From NCBI RefSeq assembly GCF_036607905.1, contig NZ_CP144555.1, positions 4,154,001-4,218,000 on the forward strand: a stretch of 64,000 nucleotides of DNA. Reading direction: 5' to 3'. This document shows positions 1 through 8,025 of this stretch, in pieces; positions within the stretch are counted from its first letter, which is position 1; each line of letters opens with the position of its first letter. Under the pieces are notes generated by a model that was given only the letters and a program-made list of their open reading frames with translations, was not told the origin of the DNA and made no database searches. This DNA is from Streptomyces sp. SCSIO 75703 (GTDB lineage: Bacteria; Actinomycetota; Actinomycetes; Streptomycetales; Streptomycetaceae). A program made the position numbers and the translations under genes.

Positions 1-1
1 G

Positions 2-361
2 GCCGGCGGACCCGCGCCCGGACCGGCGCAGGGACCGGCGCCCGGCCCGCAGCCCGGACCGTACGGGCCGGCGCCGGGTCAGCCGCACACGCACCCGCAG
101 GGTCAGCCGCACACGCCCCCGCCGGGGCAGCCGGCCGGGCCGGTGCCGCCGCAGGCACCGTACGGCGACGTGCGGCAGCCGCCGTTCGCGCCGCTGCACC
201 CCTCGCCCCCGGTCGTGCCCCAGGCCCCCGCCGCGCCGACGGGACCGGTGCCGCCCGGCCCCGCCCGCATCGACCAGGTGCGCGCCGAACTCGACGAGCT
301 GAGCGACTACCTGCGCCGGCACGACGGCAACCACGACGGCGACCACGAGGGCGGAAGGTGA
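2..361 (+). CDS. C-terminal end of an upstream gene, proline-rich tail (5' end outside window)
   Basis: The reading frame is open from base 2 and stops at a TGA overlapping the GTG of the next gene (GTGA, 358-361). What is visible is a Pro/Gly/Gln-rich linker of about 80 residues, then a short charged segment (RIDQVRAELDELSDYLRR) that looks helical, then a His/Asp/Gly-rich end. No catalytic domain is inside the window. The overlap with a Ser/Thr kinase gene suggests translational coupling and a related signalling role, but the product cannot be named from this fragment. Confidence 0.6.
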   Translation, partial: AGGPAPGPAQGPAPGPQPGPYGPAPGQPHTHPQGQPHTPPPGQPAGPVPPQAPYGDVRQPPFAPLHPSPPVVPQAPAAPTGPVPPGPARIDQVRAELDELSDYLRRHDGNHDGDHEGGR

Positions 362-1890
362 CCGTGACGGCGGGACGTGTCGTCGCCGGCCGCTACGAAC
401 TGTCCACGCTCGTCGGACAGGGCGGCATGGGCCAGGTGTGGACCGCCTACGACCGCCGGCTCGACCGGCGCGTGGCGGTGAAGCTGCTCCGCCCCGACAA
501 GGTGGCCGGCCAGGAGGCCGAGGAGTTGCGCCGCCGCTTCCTGCGCGAGTGCCGGGTGACCGCCCAGGTCGACCACCCGGGTCTGGTCACCGTGCACGAC
601 GCGGGCAGCGAGGGCGAGGAACTCTTCCTCGTCATGCAGTACGTCGACGGCGCCGACCTCTCCGACCACCTCGCCGAGCACGACCCGTACCCGTGGCAGT
701 GGGCGGTGGCGGTCGCGGCCCAGCTCTGCGCCGTGCTCAGCGCCGTGCACGCCGTGCCGATCGTCCACCGCGACCTCAAGCCGCGCAACGTGATGGTCAA
801 GCAGGACGGCACCGTCACCGTGCTCGACCTCGGGGTCGCCTCCGTGATGGACGCGGACACCACCCGCCTCACCCACACCGGCACGCCCATCGGCTCGCCC
901 GCCTACATGGCGCCGGAACAGGCGATGGGCGGCGCCGTCGGCCCGTACACCGACCTGTACGCGCTGGGCGTACTGCTGCACGAACTGCTCAGCGGCAACG
1001 TGCCGTTCGCCGGTTCGACGGCCCTCGGCGTGCTCCACCGGCACCTGTACGAACCGCCGCTGCCGGTGCGCCGCCTGCGCCCCGAGGTGCCCGAGGCGCT
1101 GGAGGCCCTGGTCCTGCGCCTGCTCGCCAAGGACCCGCAGCACCGCCCGGCCTCCGCCCAGGAGGTCTACGAGATCCTGGCGCTGCTCCTGCCCTCCCGG
1201 GGCGTGCCGACCGGCGGCCCGCTCGACCCCACCCGCCCCTTCGTGCGCCCGCACGCCCCGTGGCCCGACCGGGCACGCACCCCCGCGCCCCGGCCCGCTG
1301 CGGTCACGCCCCCCGCCGAGGCCCGGAGACCGGACGTCGCCCACGCCGTCGACGAGGTCAAACGGCTGCTCGGCGAGGGCCGCATCACCCAGGCCGTCGA
1401 CATCCTCGGCGCGATCCTGCCCACCGCCGCCGAGGAGCACGGCGAGAACTCCCCGGTGGTGCGCACCCTGCGCCGGCAGTACGCGGCCACGCTGCTGGAC
1501 GACGGCCAGTACCGGCGCGCGCTGCCCGAACTGCGCCGGCTCGCCGACGAACGCGCCGCCGAGGCCGGCCGCGCCGACCCGCAGTCGCTGCGCCACCGCT
1601 ACGAGGCCGCCCAGTGCCTGGAGCAACTGGGCGATCCGGCGGCGGCCCTCGCCGAGTACCGGGCGCTGTTGCCGTACTACGAGAACCAGTACGTGGCCGG
1701 GGACCCCGACCTCGCCCACGACGTCCGCCGCCGCATCGGCCACCTGCTGCTGGCCCTCGGCGACCGGCCCGCCGCCCACGACACGCTGGCCCGGCTCCTG
1801 CACGACGTGGAGCGCGTCCACGGCCCCGGGCACCCGCTCGCCGGGGAGGTGCGGCGCACGCTCCAGTGGCTCGGCCAGGTGCGCGGCTGA
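358..1890 (+). CDS. Hanks-type Ser/Thr protein kinase with C-terminal TPR-like region
   Basis: A 510-residue protein kinase. The N-terminal half has the glycine loop (GQGGMGQVW, residues 20-28), the ATP-binding lysine in VAVK (Lys42), the catalytic loop HRDLKPRN near residue 140, a DLG in place of the usual DFG, and the APE motif in YMAPEQ. After about residue 280 there is a Pro-rich linker. The last 180 residues are Ala/Leu/Arg-rich helices resembling tetratricopeptide repeats, likely a protein-interaction surface. I see no transmembrane segment or PASTA domain, so it is probably cytosolic. The start is a GTG overlapping the previous stop codon. Substrates are unknown. Confidence 0.9.
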   Translation: MTVTAGRVVAGRYELSTLVGQGGMGQVWTAYDRRLDRRVAVKLLRPDKVAGQEAEELRRRFLRECRVTAQVDHPGLVTVHDAGSEGEELFLVMQYVDGADLSDHLAEHDPYPWQWAVAVAAQLCAVLSAVHAVPIVHRDLKPRNVMVKQDGTVTVLDLGVASVMDADTTRLTHTGTPIGSPAYMAPEQAMGGAVGPYTDLYALGVLLHELLSGNVPFAGSTALGVLHRHLYEPPLPVRRLRPEVPEALEALVLRLLAKDPQHRPASAQEVYEILALLLPSRGVPTGGPLDPTRPFVRPHAPWPDRARTPAPRPAAVTPPAEARRPDVAHAVDEVKRLLGEGRITQAVDILGAILPTAAEEHGENSPVVRTLRRQYAATLLDDGQYRRALPELRRLADERAAEAGRADPQSLRHRYEAAQCLEQLGDPAAALAEYRALLPYYENQYVAGDPDLAHDVRRRIGHLLLALGDRPAAHDTLARLLHDVERVHGPGHPLAGEVRRTLQWLGQVRG

Positions 1891-2096
1891 CCGTTCCGCG
1901 GCCCGGCCGGGCCGCGGGGAGCGCGGCGGTGCCCGAAGAGCCGGTGAATCGTTGGTCGAATGGGTTGGCCAGAGCTGGGCCACTGCCTACCATCGATCTT
2001 CACAAGGACCACGTGCGACCGCCCGGACCCCGACCGTCACACCGGCCGGGACGCCACGGCCGCACCCGTCTGCCGCGCTCATCACGGGAGGTCTCC

Positions 2097-2729
2097 TTGC
2101 ACCGCCGTCGTCGTACCGCGCTCCTCCTCACCGCCGCCCTCGTCGCCGCGGCCCCCTTGCTCTCCGCCTGCGGCAGCGACGCGCACCCCGGTGCGGCGGC
2201 CGTCGTGGGCGACCAGCGGATCACCGTCGCCCAGCTGGAGGGCCGGGTCGGCGAGGTGCGCGAGGCGCAGCGGGCCGCCGTCCCGGACGACGAGCAGTAC
2301 CAGCAGGTCGTGGCGAGGACCGGCACCCTCACCCGCGACACCCTGCACAGCATGGTCCTGGACCGGGTGCTGCACCGGGCCGCCGAGGACGCGGGCGTCA
2401 GCGTGTCCCGCAAGGAGGTCCAGCACATGCGCACCGGCCTGGAGCGGCAGGCGGGCGGCGCGCAGGAGCTGGAGACCGTCTGGCTCCAGCAGTACGGCGT
2501 GCCCCCGGTCCGCCTCGACGAGAACCTGCGGCTCCAGCTGGAGGCGCAGAAGCTCGCCGAACACCTCGGCACCGACACCAGCCGCCCGGAGTTCTGGAAG
2601 GCCCTCTCCGCGGCGTCCGAGAAGCTCGACGTCGACCTCAACCCGCGCTACGGCTCCTGGGACGTCCAGAAGAGCAGCCGGGTCGACTCCGGCGCCCCCT
2701 GGCTCCGCGACGTCACCGAGCAGACCTGA
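2097..2729 (+). CDS. SurA-N-like lipoprotein
   Basis: A predicted 210-residue secreted lipoprotein. The start is taken as TTG, because GGGAGG lies 6-11 bases upstream and the frame immediately encodes a basic n-region, a hydrophobic stretch and the lipobox LSAC, with the lipidated Cys at residue 25. The mature part resembles the SurA/trigger-factor-like N-terminal helical domain of peptidyl-prolyl isomerase chaperones (AVVGDQRITVAQLEGRV). It has no recognisable parvulin domain, so it may be a chaperone rather than an isomerase. It would act on the outer face of the membrane. It lies just upstream of mazG. Confidence 0.8.
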   Translation: MHRRRRTALLLTAALVAAAPLLSACGSDAHPGAAAVVGDQRITVAQLEGRVGEVREAQRAAVPDDEQYQQVVARTGTLTRDTLHSMVLDRVLHRAAEDAGVSVSRKEVQHMRTGLERQAGGAQELETVWLQQYGVPPVRLDENLRLQLEAQKLAEHLGTDTSRPEFWKALSAASEKLDVDLNPRYGSWDVQKSSRVDSGAPWLRDVTEQT

Positions 2730-2807
2730 CCCGCCTCCGGCCGGCCCCGCGGACGCCCGCCTGTGGACGACTCGGGGCCGGCCGGCGGCGTGCGTTACGT
2801 TCGGAGG

Positions 2808-3842
2808 GTGAACGCACTCAGCCCCGACTCCGCCGACCCCGGCCGGATCGTCCTGCTCACCACCAGCCACCGCGTCGCCCCCGGACTGCTGTCCTGGCCC
2901 GCCTGGCAGGCGCTGCGCGCCGCGGACCGCGTGCTGTGCGCGGACGGGACGCATCCGCAGCTCCCCTACCTCCGGGAGGCGGGGATACGCGTCGACGAGG
3001 CGTCCCCGGCCGCCGAGGACCTGATCGGGGCGTGCGCCGGCGGGCACACCGTGGTCGTCGTGGCGACCGGCGAGGGCGAACCGGCCCTCACCGGCCAACT
3101 GGCCCGCCTCGCCGGTTCCGGCCGGGTGGCCATGCCCGAGCTGGAGCTGCTGCCCGCCTCCTACGACCTGCCGGGCGCCCGCCTGCTGGACCTGGTCCAG
3201 GTGATGGACCGCATCCGCGTCGCATGCCCCTGGTCCTCCCGCCAGACCCACGAGGACCTGGTGAAGTACGGCATCGAGGAGGCGTACGAGCTGGTCGAGG
3301 CGATCGAGGACGGCGACCGGGAGGAACTGCGCGAGGAACTGGGGGACGTCCTGCTCCAGGTCGTCTTCCACGCCCGGATCGCCGAGGACCACCCCGAGGC
3401 GCCGTTCTCGGTGGACGACGTGGCCGCCACCCTCGTCGCCAAGCTGGTCCACCGGCACCCGCACGTGTTCGGCGACGCGACCGTGGAGACCCCCGAGGAG
3501 GTCCGGGCGCAGTGGCTGCGGACGAAGGCGGTCGAGAAGCGGCGCACGTCGGTCACCGAGGGCATCCCGCTCGGGCAGCCGGGTCTGGCCCTCGCCGCCA
3601 AGCTGGCCTCCCGGGTTCGTACGGCCGGTCTCGACGTGCCCCTGCCCCGGGGCGGGGGCGTCGGGTACGAACTGCTGGCCCTGGCCGCCCGCGCCGAGGC
3701 CGGCGGCACCGACCCGGAGACGGCCCTGCGCGCGGCGGCCCGCGCCTACCGGGACGCCATCAGAGCGGCCGAGGACGCCGGCCGTCCCCCGGGCCCCGGA
3801 CCGGCCGACGGCACCGATGCCACCGACGGCACCGGCGCCTGA
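2808..3842 (+). CDS. mazG: MazG-family nucleoside triphosphate pyrophosphohydrolase
   Basis: A 344-residue protein. The MazG domain lies at about residues 140-260: CPWSSRQTHEDL, then the metal-binding EEAYELVEAIEDGD and ELGDVLLQVVFHARIAED. These proteins hydrolyse NTPs to NMP and pyrophosphate and clean non-canonical nucleotides from the pool. The first 120 residues look like a degenerate tetrapyrrole-methylase-type domain, as in the YabN fusions. The start is a GTG exactly 6 bases after TACGTT, so the mRNA is probably leaderless. An in-frame GTG at 2763 is less likely. A strong hairpin follows at 3921-3953. Confidence 0.88.
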   Translation: MNALSPDSADPGRIVLLTTSHRVAPGLLSWPAWQALRAADRVLCADGTHPQLPYLREAGIRVDEASPAAEDLIGACAGGHTVVVVATGEGEPALTGQLARLAGSGRVAMPELELLPASYDLPGARLLDLVQVMDRIRVACPWSSRQTHEDLVKYGIEEAYELVEAIEDGDREELREELGDVLLQVVFHARIAEDHPEAPFSVDDVAATLVAKLVHRHPHVFGDATVETPEEVRAQWLRTKAVEKRRTSVTEGIPLGQPGLALAAKLASRVRTAGLDVPLPRGGGVGYELLALAARAEAGGTDPETALRAAARAYRDAIRAAEDAGRPPGPGPADGTDATDGTGA

Positions 3843-3920
3843 CCCATCGCCCGCCCGCCCCGCAGGGGGCCGTCCGCCCCGCTCCTTGCCCCTCCTGATT
3901 CCGTCCGCCCGCGCACGCAC

Positions 3921-3953
3921 CGGCGCCACGGGCCCGCCCGCCCCGTGGCGCCG
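3921..3953. terminator. Hairpin terminator after mazG
   Basis: A perfect 12-bp inverted repeat (CGGCGCCACGGG / CCCGTGGCGCCG) with a 9-base loop, about 80 bases after the mazG stop. There is no T-run, which is common for Streptomyces terminators. Confidence 0.6.
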
Positions 3954-4128
3954 GCACGGCGCCCTGAGCGAGCCTGCGAGGAGAACCCCTCTATATAGGG
4001 GGCGCCACCCCGGCCCGGGTCCGGCGCACCGCCCCGGCGCCGGAGGCCCCGCGCCTCACGGACCGCCCCCGCCGGAGGGCGTCCCGACCGTGTCGGTCGC
4101 CCCCGGCCGTGACCGATACGGTCGGGGG

Positions 4129-5421
4129 GTGACCGACCAGCCCGTGCCCGACGGCCCCGCCCCCCAGCTCTTCACCTGGGAGTTCGCCGCCGATCCGTAC
4201 CCCGCCTACGCCTGGCTGCGCGCGCACGCGCCCGTGCACCGCACGACCCTGCCGAGCGGGGTGGAGGCATGGCTGGTCACCCGGTACGCCGACGCCCGGC
4301 AGGCCCTCGCCGACCCCCGGCTGTCGAAGAACCCGGCGCACCACGACGAGCCGGCGCACGCCCGGGGCAAGACGGGCATCCCGGGGGAGCGCAAGGCCGA
4401 GCTGATGACGCATCTGCTGAACATCGACCCGCCGGACCACACCAGGCTGCGCCGGCTGGTCAGCAAGGCGTTCACCCCCCGCCGGGTCGCCGAGTTCGCG
4501 CCGCGGGTGCAGGAGCTGGCGGACGGACTGATCGACCGCTTCGCCGGCACCGGCTCCGCCGACCTGATCCACGAGTTCGCCTTCCCGCTGCCCATCTACG
4601 CCATCTGCGACCTGCTCGGCGTCCCCCGCGAGGACCAGGACGACTTCCGCGACTGGGCGGGCATGATGATCCGCCACGGCGGCGGCCCGCGGGGCGGGGT
4701 GGCGCGGTCGGTCAAGAAGATGCGCGGCTACCTCGCCGACCTGATCCACCGCAAGCGGGCGGCGCTGCCGCCCGAAGCGGGCCCCGGCGAGGACCTCATC
4801 TCCGGTCTCATCCGCGCCTCGGACCACGGGGAGCACCTCACCGAGAACGAGGCCGCGGCGATGGCGTTCATCCTGCTCTTCGCCGGTTTCGAGACCACCG
4901 TCAACCTCATCGGCAACGGCACCTACGCCCTGCTCACCCACCCCGGGCAGCGCGCCCTCCTCCAGGACTCCCTCGCCGCGGGCGAGCACGGGCTGCTGGA
5001 GACCGGCGTCGAGGAGCTGCTGCGCTACGACGGCCCGGTGGAGCTGGCCACCTGGCGCTTCGCCACCCGCCCGCTGACCCTCGGCGGGCAGGACATCGCG
5101 GCCGGGGACCCGGTCCTCGTGGTGCTGGCCGCCGCCGACCGGGACCCGGAGCGGTTCCCCGGCCCGGACACGCTGGACCTGGCCCGCCGCGACAACCAGC
5201 ACCTCGGCTACGGCCACGGCATCCACTACTGCCTCGGCGCCCCCCTGGCCCGGCTGGAGGGGCAGACCGCGCTCGCCACCCTGCTGACCCGGTTGCCGGA
5301 TCTGCGCCTCGCGGCCGAACCCGCCGAACTACGCTGGCGCGGTGGTCTCATCATGCGGGGACTGCGGACGCTGCCGGTGTCCTTCACACCGGTTCCGTCA
5401 GGGCCCGTCGACGGTCCGTGA
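4129..5421 (+). CDS. Cytochrome P450 (CYP107-like)
   Basis: A 430-residue soluble bacterial P450 monooxygenase. The I-helix oxygen-binding motif is AGFETT, the K-helix ExxR motif is EELLR, and the heme-binding loop YGHGIHYCLG supplies the thiolate Cys368. It needs a ferredoxin and reductase from elsewhere, since none is encoded next to it. From memory, the S. coelicolor P450 beside the rpf genes is CYP107T1, and this looks like its orthologue. The substrate is unknown. The GTG start lies 6 bases after TACGGT, consistent with a leaderless transcript. Confidence 0.9.
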   Translation: MTDQPVPDGPAPQLFTWEFAADPYPAYAWLRAHAPVHRTTLPSGVEAWLVTRYADARQALADPRLSKNPAHHDEPAHARGKTGIPGERKAELMTHLLNIDPPDHTRLRRLVSKAFTPRRVAEFAPRVQELADGLIDRFAGTGSADLIHEFAFPLPIYAICDLLGVPREDQDDFRDWAGMMIRHGGGPRGGVARSVKKMRGYLADLIHRKRAALPPEAGPGEDLISGLIRASDHGEHLTENEAAAMAFILLFAGFETTVNLIGNGTYALLTHPGQRALLQDSLAAGEHGLLETGVEELLRYDGPVELATWRFATRPLTLGGQDIAAGDPVLVVLAAADRDPERFPGPDTLDLARRDNQHLGYGHGIHYCLGAPLARLEGQTALATLLTRLPDLRLAAEPAELRWRGGLIMRGLRTLPVSFTPVPSGPVDGP

Positions 5422-5482
5422 CAAGAGCGAAGATGACAGGCGCTCACCTTCGTGACCGTCATGTGATCTGCGCGGCATGAAC

Positions 5483-5510
5483 TTGTGACAAGTGATCGTC
5501 TGCCTATACG
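5483..5510 (+). promoter_or_regulatory. Candidate promoter of the first rpf gene
   Basis: TTGTGA (5483-5488) and TATACG (5505-5510) are separated by 16 bases, about 70 bases upstream of the ATG at 5580. The surroundings contain repeated GTGA elements, which may include regulator sites. This is inferred from pattern only. Confidence 0.35.
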
Positions 5511-5579
5511 TTCACGGATCAACGTGGTGCCCCGCATCAACCGCCACGTGCTCATCGCTGCCTCGCGAAAGGTTGTCGC

Positions 5580-6593
5580 ATGCTCTCCGGGAACGGTCGT
5601 CACCGTCGCCCCCGCCAGGCTCCCGCCCTGGTCGTCGCCGCCGGAGTGACCGGCTCCGCCATCGCGATCCCGCTCCTCGGCGCCACCGGCGCCCACGCGG
5701 CGGACGCGGCGAACTGGGATCGGGTCGCCGAGTGCGAGACCGGTGGCGCGTGGAGCCAGAACAGCGGAAACGGCTACTACGGCGGCCTGCAGTTGTCGCA
5801 GGCGGACTGGGAGCGCTTCGGCGGTCTCGACTACGCGCCCAGCCCCGACCAGGCCAGCCGCTCGCAGCAGATAAGAGTGGCCGAGGACCTGCTCGCGGAG
5901 CAGGGTGTCGCCGCCTGGCCGACCTGTGGGCCGCTCGCCGGGCTCGGCAACGGCTCGTCCTCGATCGGGGTGGACGCCGGCACCGCGGGCGGAACCGCGT
6001 CGGCGACCCCCCAGGCGCCCGGTTCGTCCGGCTTGGCCGGCCTCGGCACGCCGACGCCCGGATCGTCCCCCTCGGCCTCCCCCTCGCCGTCCGCTGACGC
6101 CTCCTCGGGCGCGTCGTCCGGCGGTGGCCACTCCTCCGATTCCGGCACCCACGGGAGCGAAGGGAAGGGGAGGGGTGAAGGCGGCGGCCAGGGGCAGAAC
6201 CAGGGCGGCTCCTCCGCCGAAGGTGCGAAGGGTGGCGAATCGGGCGACTCGGACCAGCGGGCCGGTTCTTCGGGCCTCGCCGAGACCGGCGAGGAGACCT
6301 CGGGCCGGCACCGCGGCGACAGTGCCGAGGAGGGCGCCTCCGAGGGGCGCGGGGCCGACCGCCCCGGCCGCCACGCCGCGCGCGCCGGCGACGGCGCCCG
6401 GGGCCTCACGGACGGCACGTACACGGTCCGCGCCGGAGACAACCTCTGGGGCATCGCCGACTCCCTTGACGTCGACGGCGGATGGCCCGCGCTCTACGCC
6501 GGCAACAAGGGTGTCGTCGGAATCGATCCTGACCACATCGTGCCCGGTCAGACGCTTGAGATTCCGGGCGAATCGGGCGATAACCAGGGGTAG
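5580..6593 (+). CDS. rpfC: Resuscitation-promoting factor / transglycosylase with LysM domain
   Basis: A 337-residue secreted muralytic enzyme. It has a twin-basic signal region (HRRPRQ), a hydrophobic core and a probable AHA cleavage site. The Rpf catalytic domain begins at ANWDRVAECETGG; the Glu after AEC is the expected catalytic acid of this lysozyme-like fold, with GNGYYGGLQ further on. A long Ser/Gly/Pro/Glu-rich linker (about 120-280) leads to a C-terminal LysM domain (YTVRAGDNLWGIAD) for peptidoglycan binding. Rpf enzymes cleave the glycan strand and promote spore germination. From memory this corresponds to RpfC of S. coelicolor. Unlike its downstream paralogue, no riboswitch is visible in its short leader. 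Confidence 0.88.
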   Translation: MLSGNGRHRRPRQAPALVVAAGVTGSAIAIPLLGATGAHAADAANWDRVAECETGGAWSQNSGNGYYGGLQLSQADWERFGGLDYAPSPDQASRSQQIRVAEDLLAEQGVAAWPTCGPLAGLGNGSSSIGVDAGTAGGTASATPQAPGSSGLAGLGTPTPGSSPSASPSPSADASSGASSGGGHSSDSGTHGSEGKGRGEGGGQGQNQGGSSAEGAKGGESGDSDQRAGSSGLAETGEETSGRHRGDSAEEGASEGRGADRPGRHAARAGDGARGLTDGTYTVRAGDNLWGIADSLDVDGGWPALYAGNKGVVGIDPDHIVPGQTLEIPGESGDNQG

Positions 6594-6775
6594 TTAGCGT
6601 CATGGTTCAGGCCGAATGCCCGGTTTAAACTCCGTGAGAGATAGGTCTCAGAAGCCCTGATCGTCTTTGTCTTTCCCCCGACGGCGTGGCTACGGTCATG
6701 ACCGCTCGCCACCGCGGGCCCCGACCGCCGCAACGCCGAATCCTGCCAGCGGCGGTCCGGGAACAGTCGTCGCGT

Positions 6776-6925
6776 CAAGCGCCGCAGGCAGGAGCGGGGG
6801 ACCCAAGGTAAGTGCCGCACCGGGCAGTTGAGCCGGAGCGGCTTGGGGTGAAGCCGCGTCCCGCGAGGGACGCGGCCGGGCAACTCTCAACCGGCCCGAA
6901 CCCGACAGCTCACCTCGCAGGCGTC
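6776..6925 (+). promoter_or_regulatory. ydaO-type cyclic di-AMP riboswitch upstream of rpfA
   Basis: The 349-base leader between the two rpf genes contains the conserved landmarks of the ydaO/yuaA riboswitch in order: GGAGCGGGGGACCCA near 6791, a GGGGTGAAGCC segment near 6845, a variable hairpin (GCGTCCC/GGGACGC), then GGGCAACTCTCAACC, CCCGAACCCGACAGCT and ACCTCGCAGGCG ending near 6922. This class binds c-di-AMP and usually turns expression off. From memory, rpfA of S. coelicolor is known to be controlled this way. Boundaries are approximate and the P1 helix was not folded computationally. Confidence 0.88.
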
Positions 6926-6942
6926 GGTGAGGGGATTCCACC

Positions 6943-7704
6943 ATGCTGTTTTCCGGCAAGGGCAAGCACCGTCGTCCGTCCAAGGCCACCCGTGTGATCG
7001 CCGTCGCCGGCGTCACCGGTGCCGCCGTCGCCGCCCCGCTGATGGCGGCCGGCAACGCCTCCGCCGCCACCGCCGCCGAGTGGGACGCCGTCGCCCAGTG
7101 CGAGTCGGGCGGCAACTGGTCCATCAACACCGGCAACGGCTACTACGGCGGTCTGCAGTTCTCCGCCTCCACCTGGGCCGCCTACGGCGGCACCCAGTAC
7201 GCCGCGACCGCCAACCAGGCCAGCAAGGCCCAGCAGATAGCCGTCGCCGAGAAGGTCCTCGCGGGCCAGGGCAAGGGCGCCTGGCCGGTCTGCGGCCGCG
7301 GTCTGTCGAGCGCCGCGTACACCGGCGGCGGCTCCACCGGCTCCTCGCAGTCCGGCACCTCGCAGTCCACCGGCTCCTCGCAGTCCTCCGGCTCCGCCCA
7401 GTCGAAGCCGCAGGCCCCGGCCAAGCCGAAGTCGCAGTCCACCGGCTCCTCGCAGAGCCGCGGCGAGCAGCAGTCCTCGCGCTCCACCGAGCGCCCGGCC
7501 GCCAAGAAGACCGTCACCACCCCGACCGGCAAGAAGGTCAAGAAGGGCGACGGCGAGTACAAGGTCGTCAAGGGCGACACCCTCAGCGCGATCGCCGCCG
7601 AGCACGGCGTCAAGGGCGGCTGGAACAAGCTCTTCCAGCTCAACAAGGACATCGTCGAGCACGCCGACCTCATCTACCCGGGTCAGCAGCTCCACCTGAA
7701 GTAA
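6943..7704 (+). CDS. rpfA: Resuscitation-promoting factor RpfA with LysM domain
   Basis: A 253-residue secreted lysozyme-like enzyme closely related to the preceding one. It has the signal sequence HRRPSKATR plus a hydrophobic core, the Rpf domain AEWDAVAQCESGG with catalytic Glu, then GNGYYGGLQFSASTWAAYGG. A Ser/Gln/Thr-rich linker separates this from a C-terminal LysM domain (YKVVKGDTLSAIAAEHGVKGG). It acts in the cell wall during germination and growth. Expression is very likely set by the upstream c-di-AMP riboswitch. A GAGGGG ribosome site lies just before the ATG. Confidence 0.92.
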   Translation: MLFSGKGKHRRPSKATRVIAVAGVTGAAVAAPLMAAGNASAATAAEWDAVAQCESGGNWSINTGNGYYGGLQFSASTWAAYGGTQYAATANQASKAQQIAVAEKVLAGQGKGAWPVCGRGLSSAAYTGGGSTGSSQSGTSQSTGSSQSSGSAQSKPQAPAKPKSQSTGSSQSRGEQQSSRSTERPAAKKTVTTPTGKKVKKGDGEYKVVKGDTLSAIAAEHGVKGGWNKLFQLNKDIVEHADLIYPGQQLHLK

Positions 7705-7739
7705 GGGCCGCGGGCGATCCGTCCCGTCCCTTCCGGACC

Positions 7740-7781
7740 CCCCGCCCCGGCGCGTGTTCCCCCGTACGCGCCGGGGCGGGG
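7740..7781. terminator. Hairpin terminator after rpfA
   Basis: A 16-bp stem (CCCGCCCCGGCGCGT and its complement) with a 10-base loop, followed by CCTTTTCC, 36 bases after the rpfA stop. It is a strong intrinsic terminator by Streptomyces standards. Confidence 0.8.
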
Positions 7782-7860
7782 CCTTTTCCGCGCCCGGGTG
7801 CCGGGGCGGGGTTACCGGCGGGAGCGGCGGCCCGGCGGGCGGTGTCCTCGCCTCCCTGTT

Positions 7861-7879
7861 TTGTTCCGTACGGAAACAA
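7861..7879. promoter_or_regulatory. Palindromic operator candidate upstream of enolase
   Basis: TTGTTCCGTACGGAAACAA contains the perfect 12-bp palindrome TTCCGTACGGAA (7864-7875) with near-symmetric AT-rich flanks, 150 bases before the eno start, in otherwise very GC-rich DNA. It looks like a dimeric regulator site. No regulator is identified. Confidence 0.4.
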
Positions 7880-8025
7880 TTTACTCTCGGTTCTGTCCGA
7901 CGGGTGGGCGACCGGCTGGCCGATCGTCCGGAGCCGGTTAGGCTCATCCCGCAGAGCCACAGGTGTGGGCCGCGGAGCCACCGCGGCCCGCCACAACGCG
8001 TCACATCCCGAGAATGGAGATGCTC

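Noticed and set aside
307..1983. Long reverse-strand open frame opposite the kinase gene
   Set aside because: It is antisense to a motif-complete kinase, and its Val/Gly/Arg/His-rich composition is typical of GC-rich shadow frames.
3986..4003. CCCCTCTATATAGGGG-like palindrome before the P450 gene as an operator
   Set aside because: It is striking for its AT core but lies 130 bases from the leaderless-type start, and nothing else supports it; kept only as a note.
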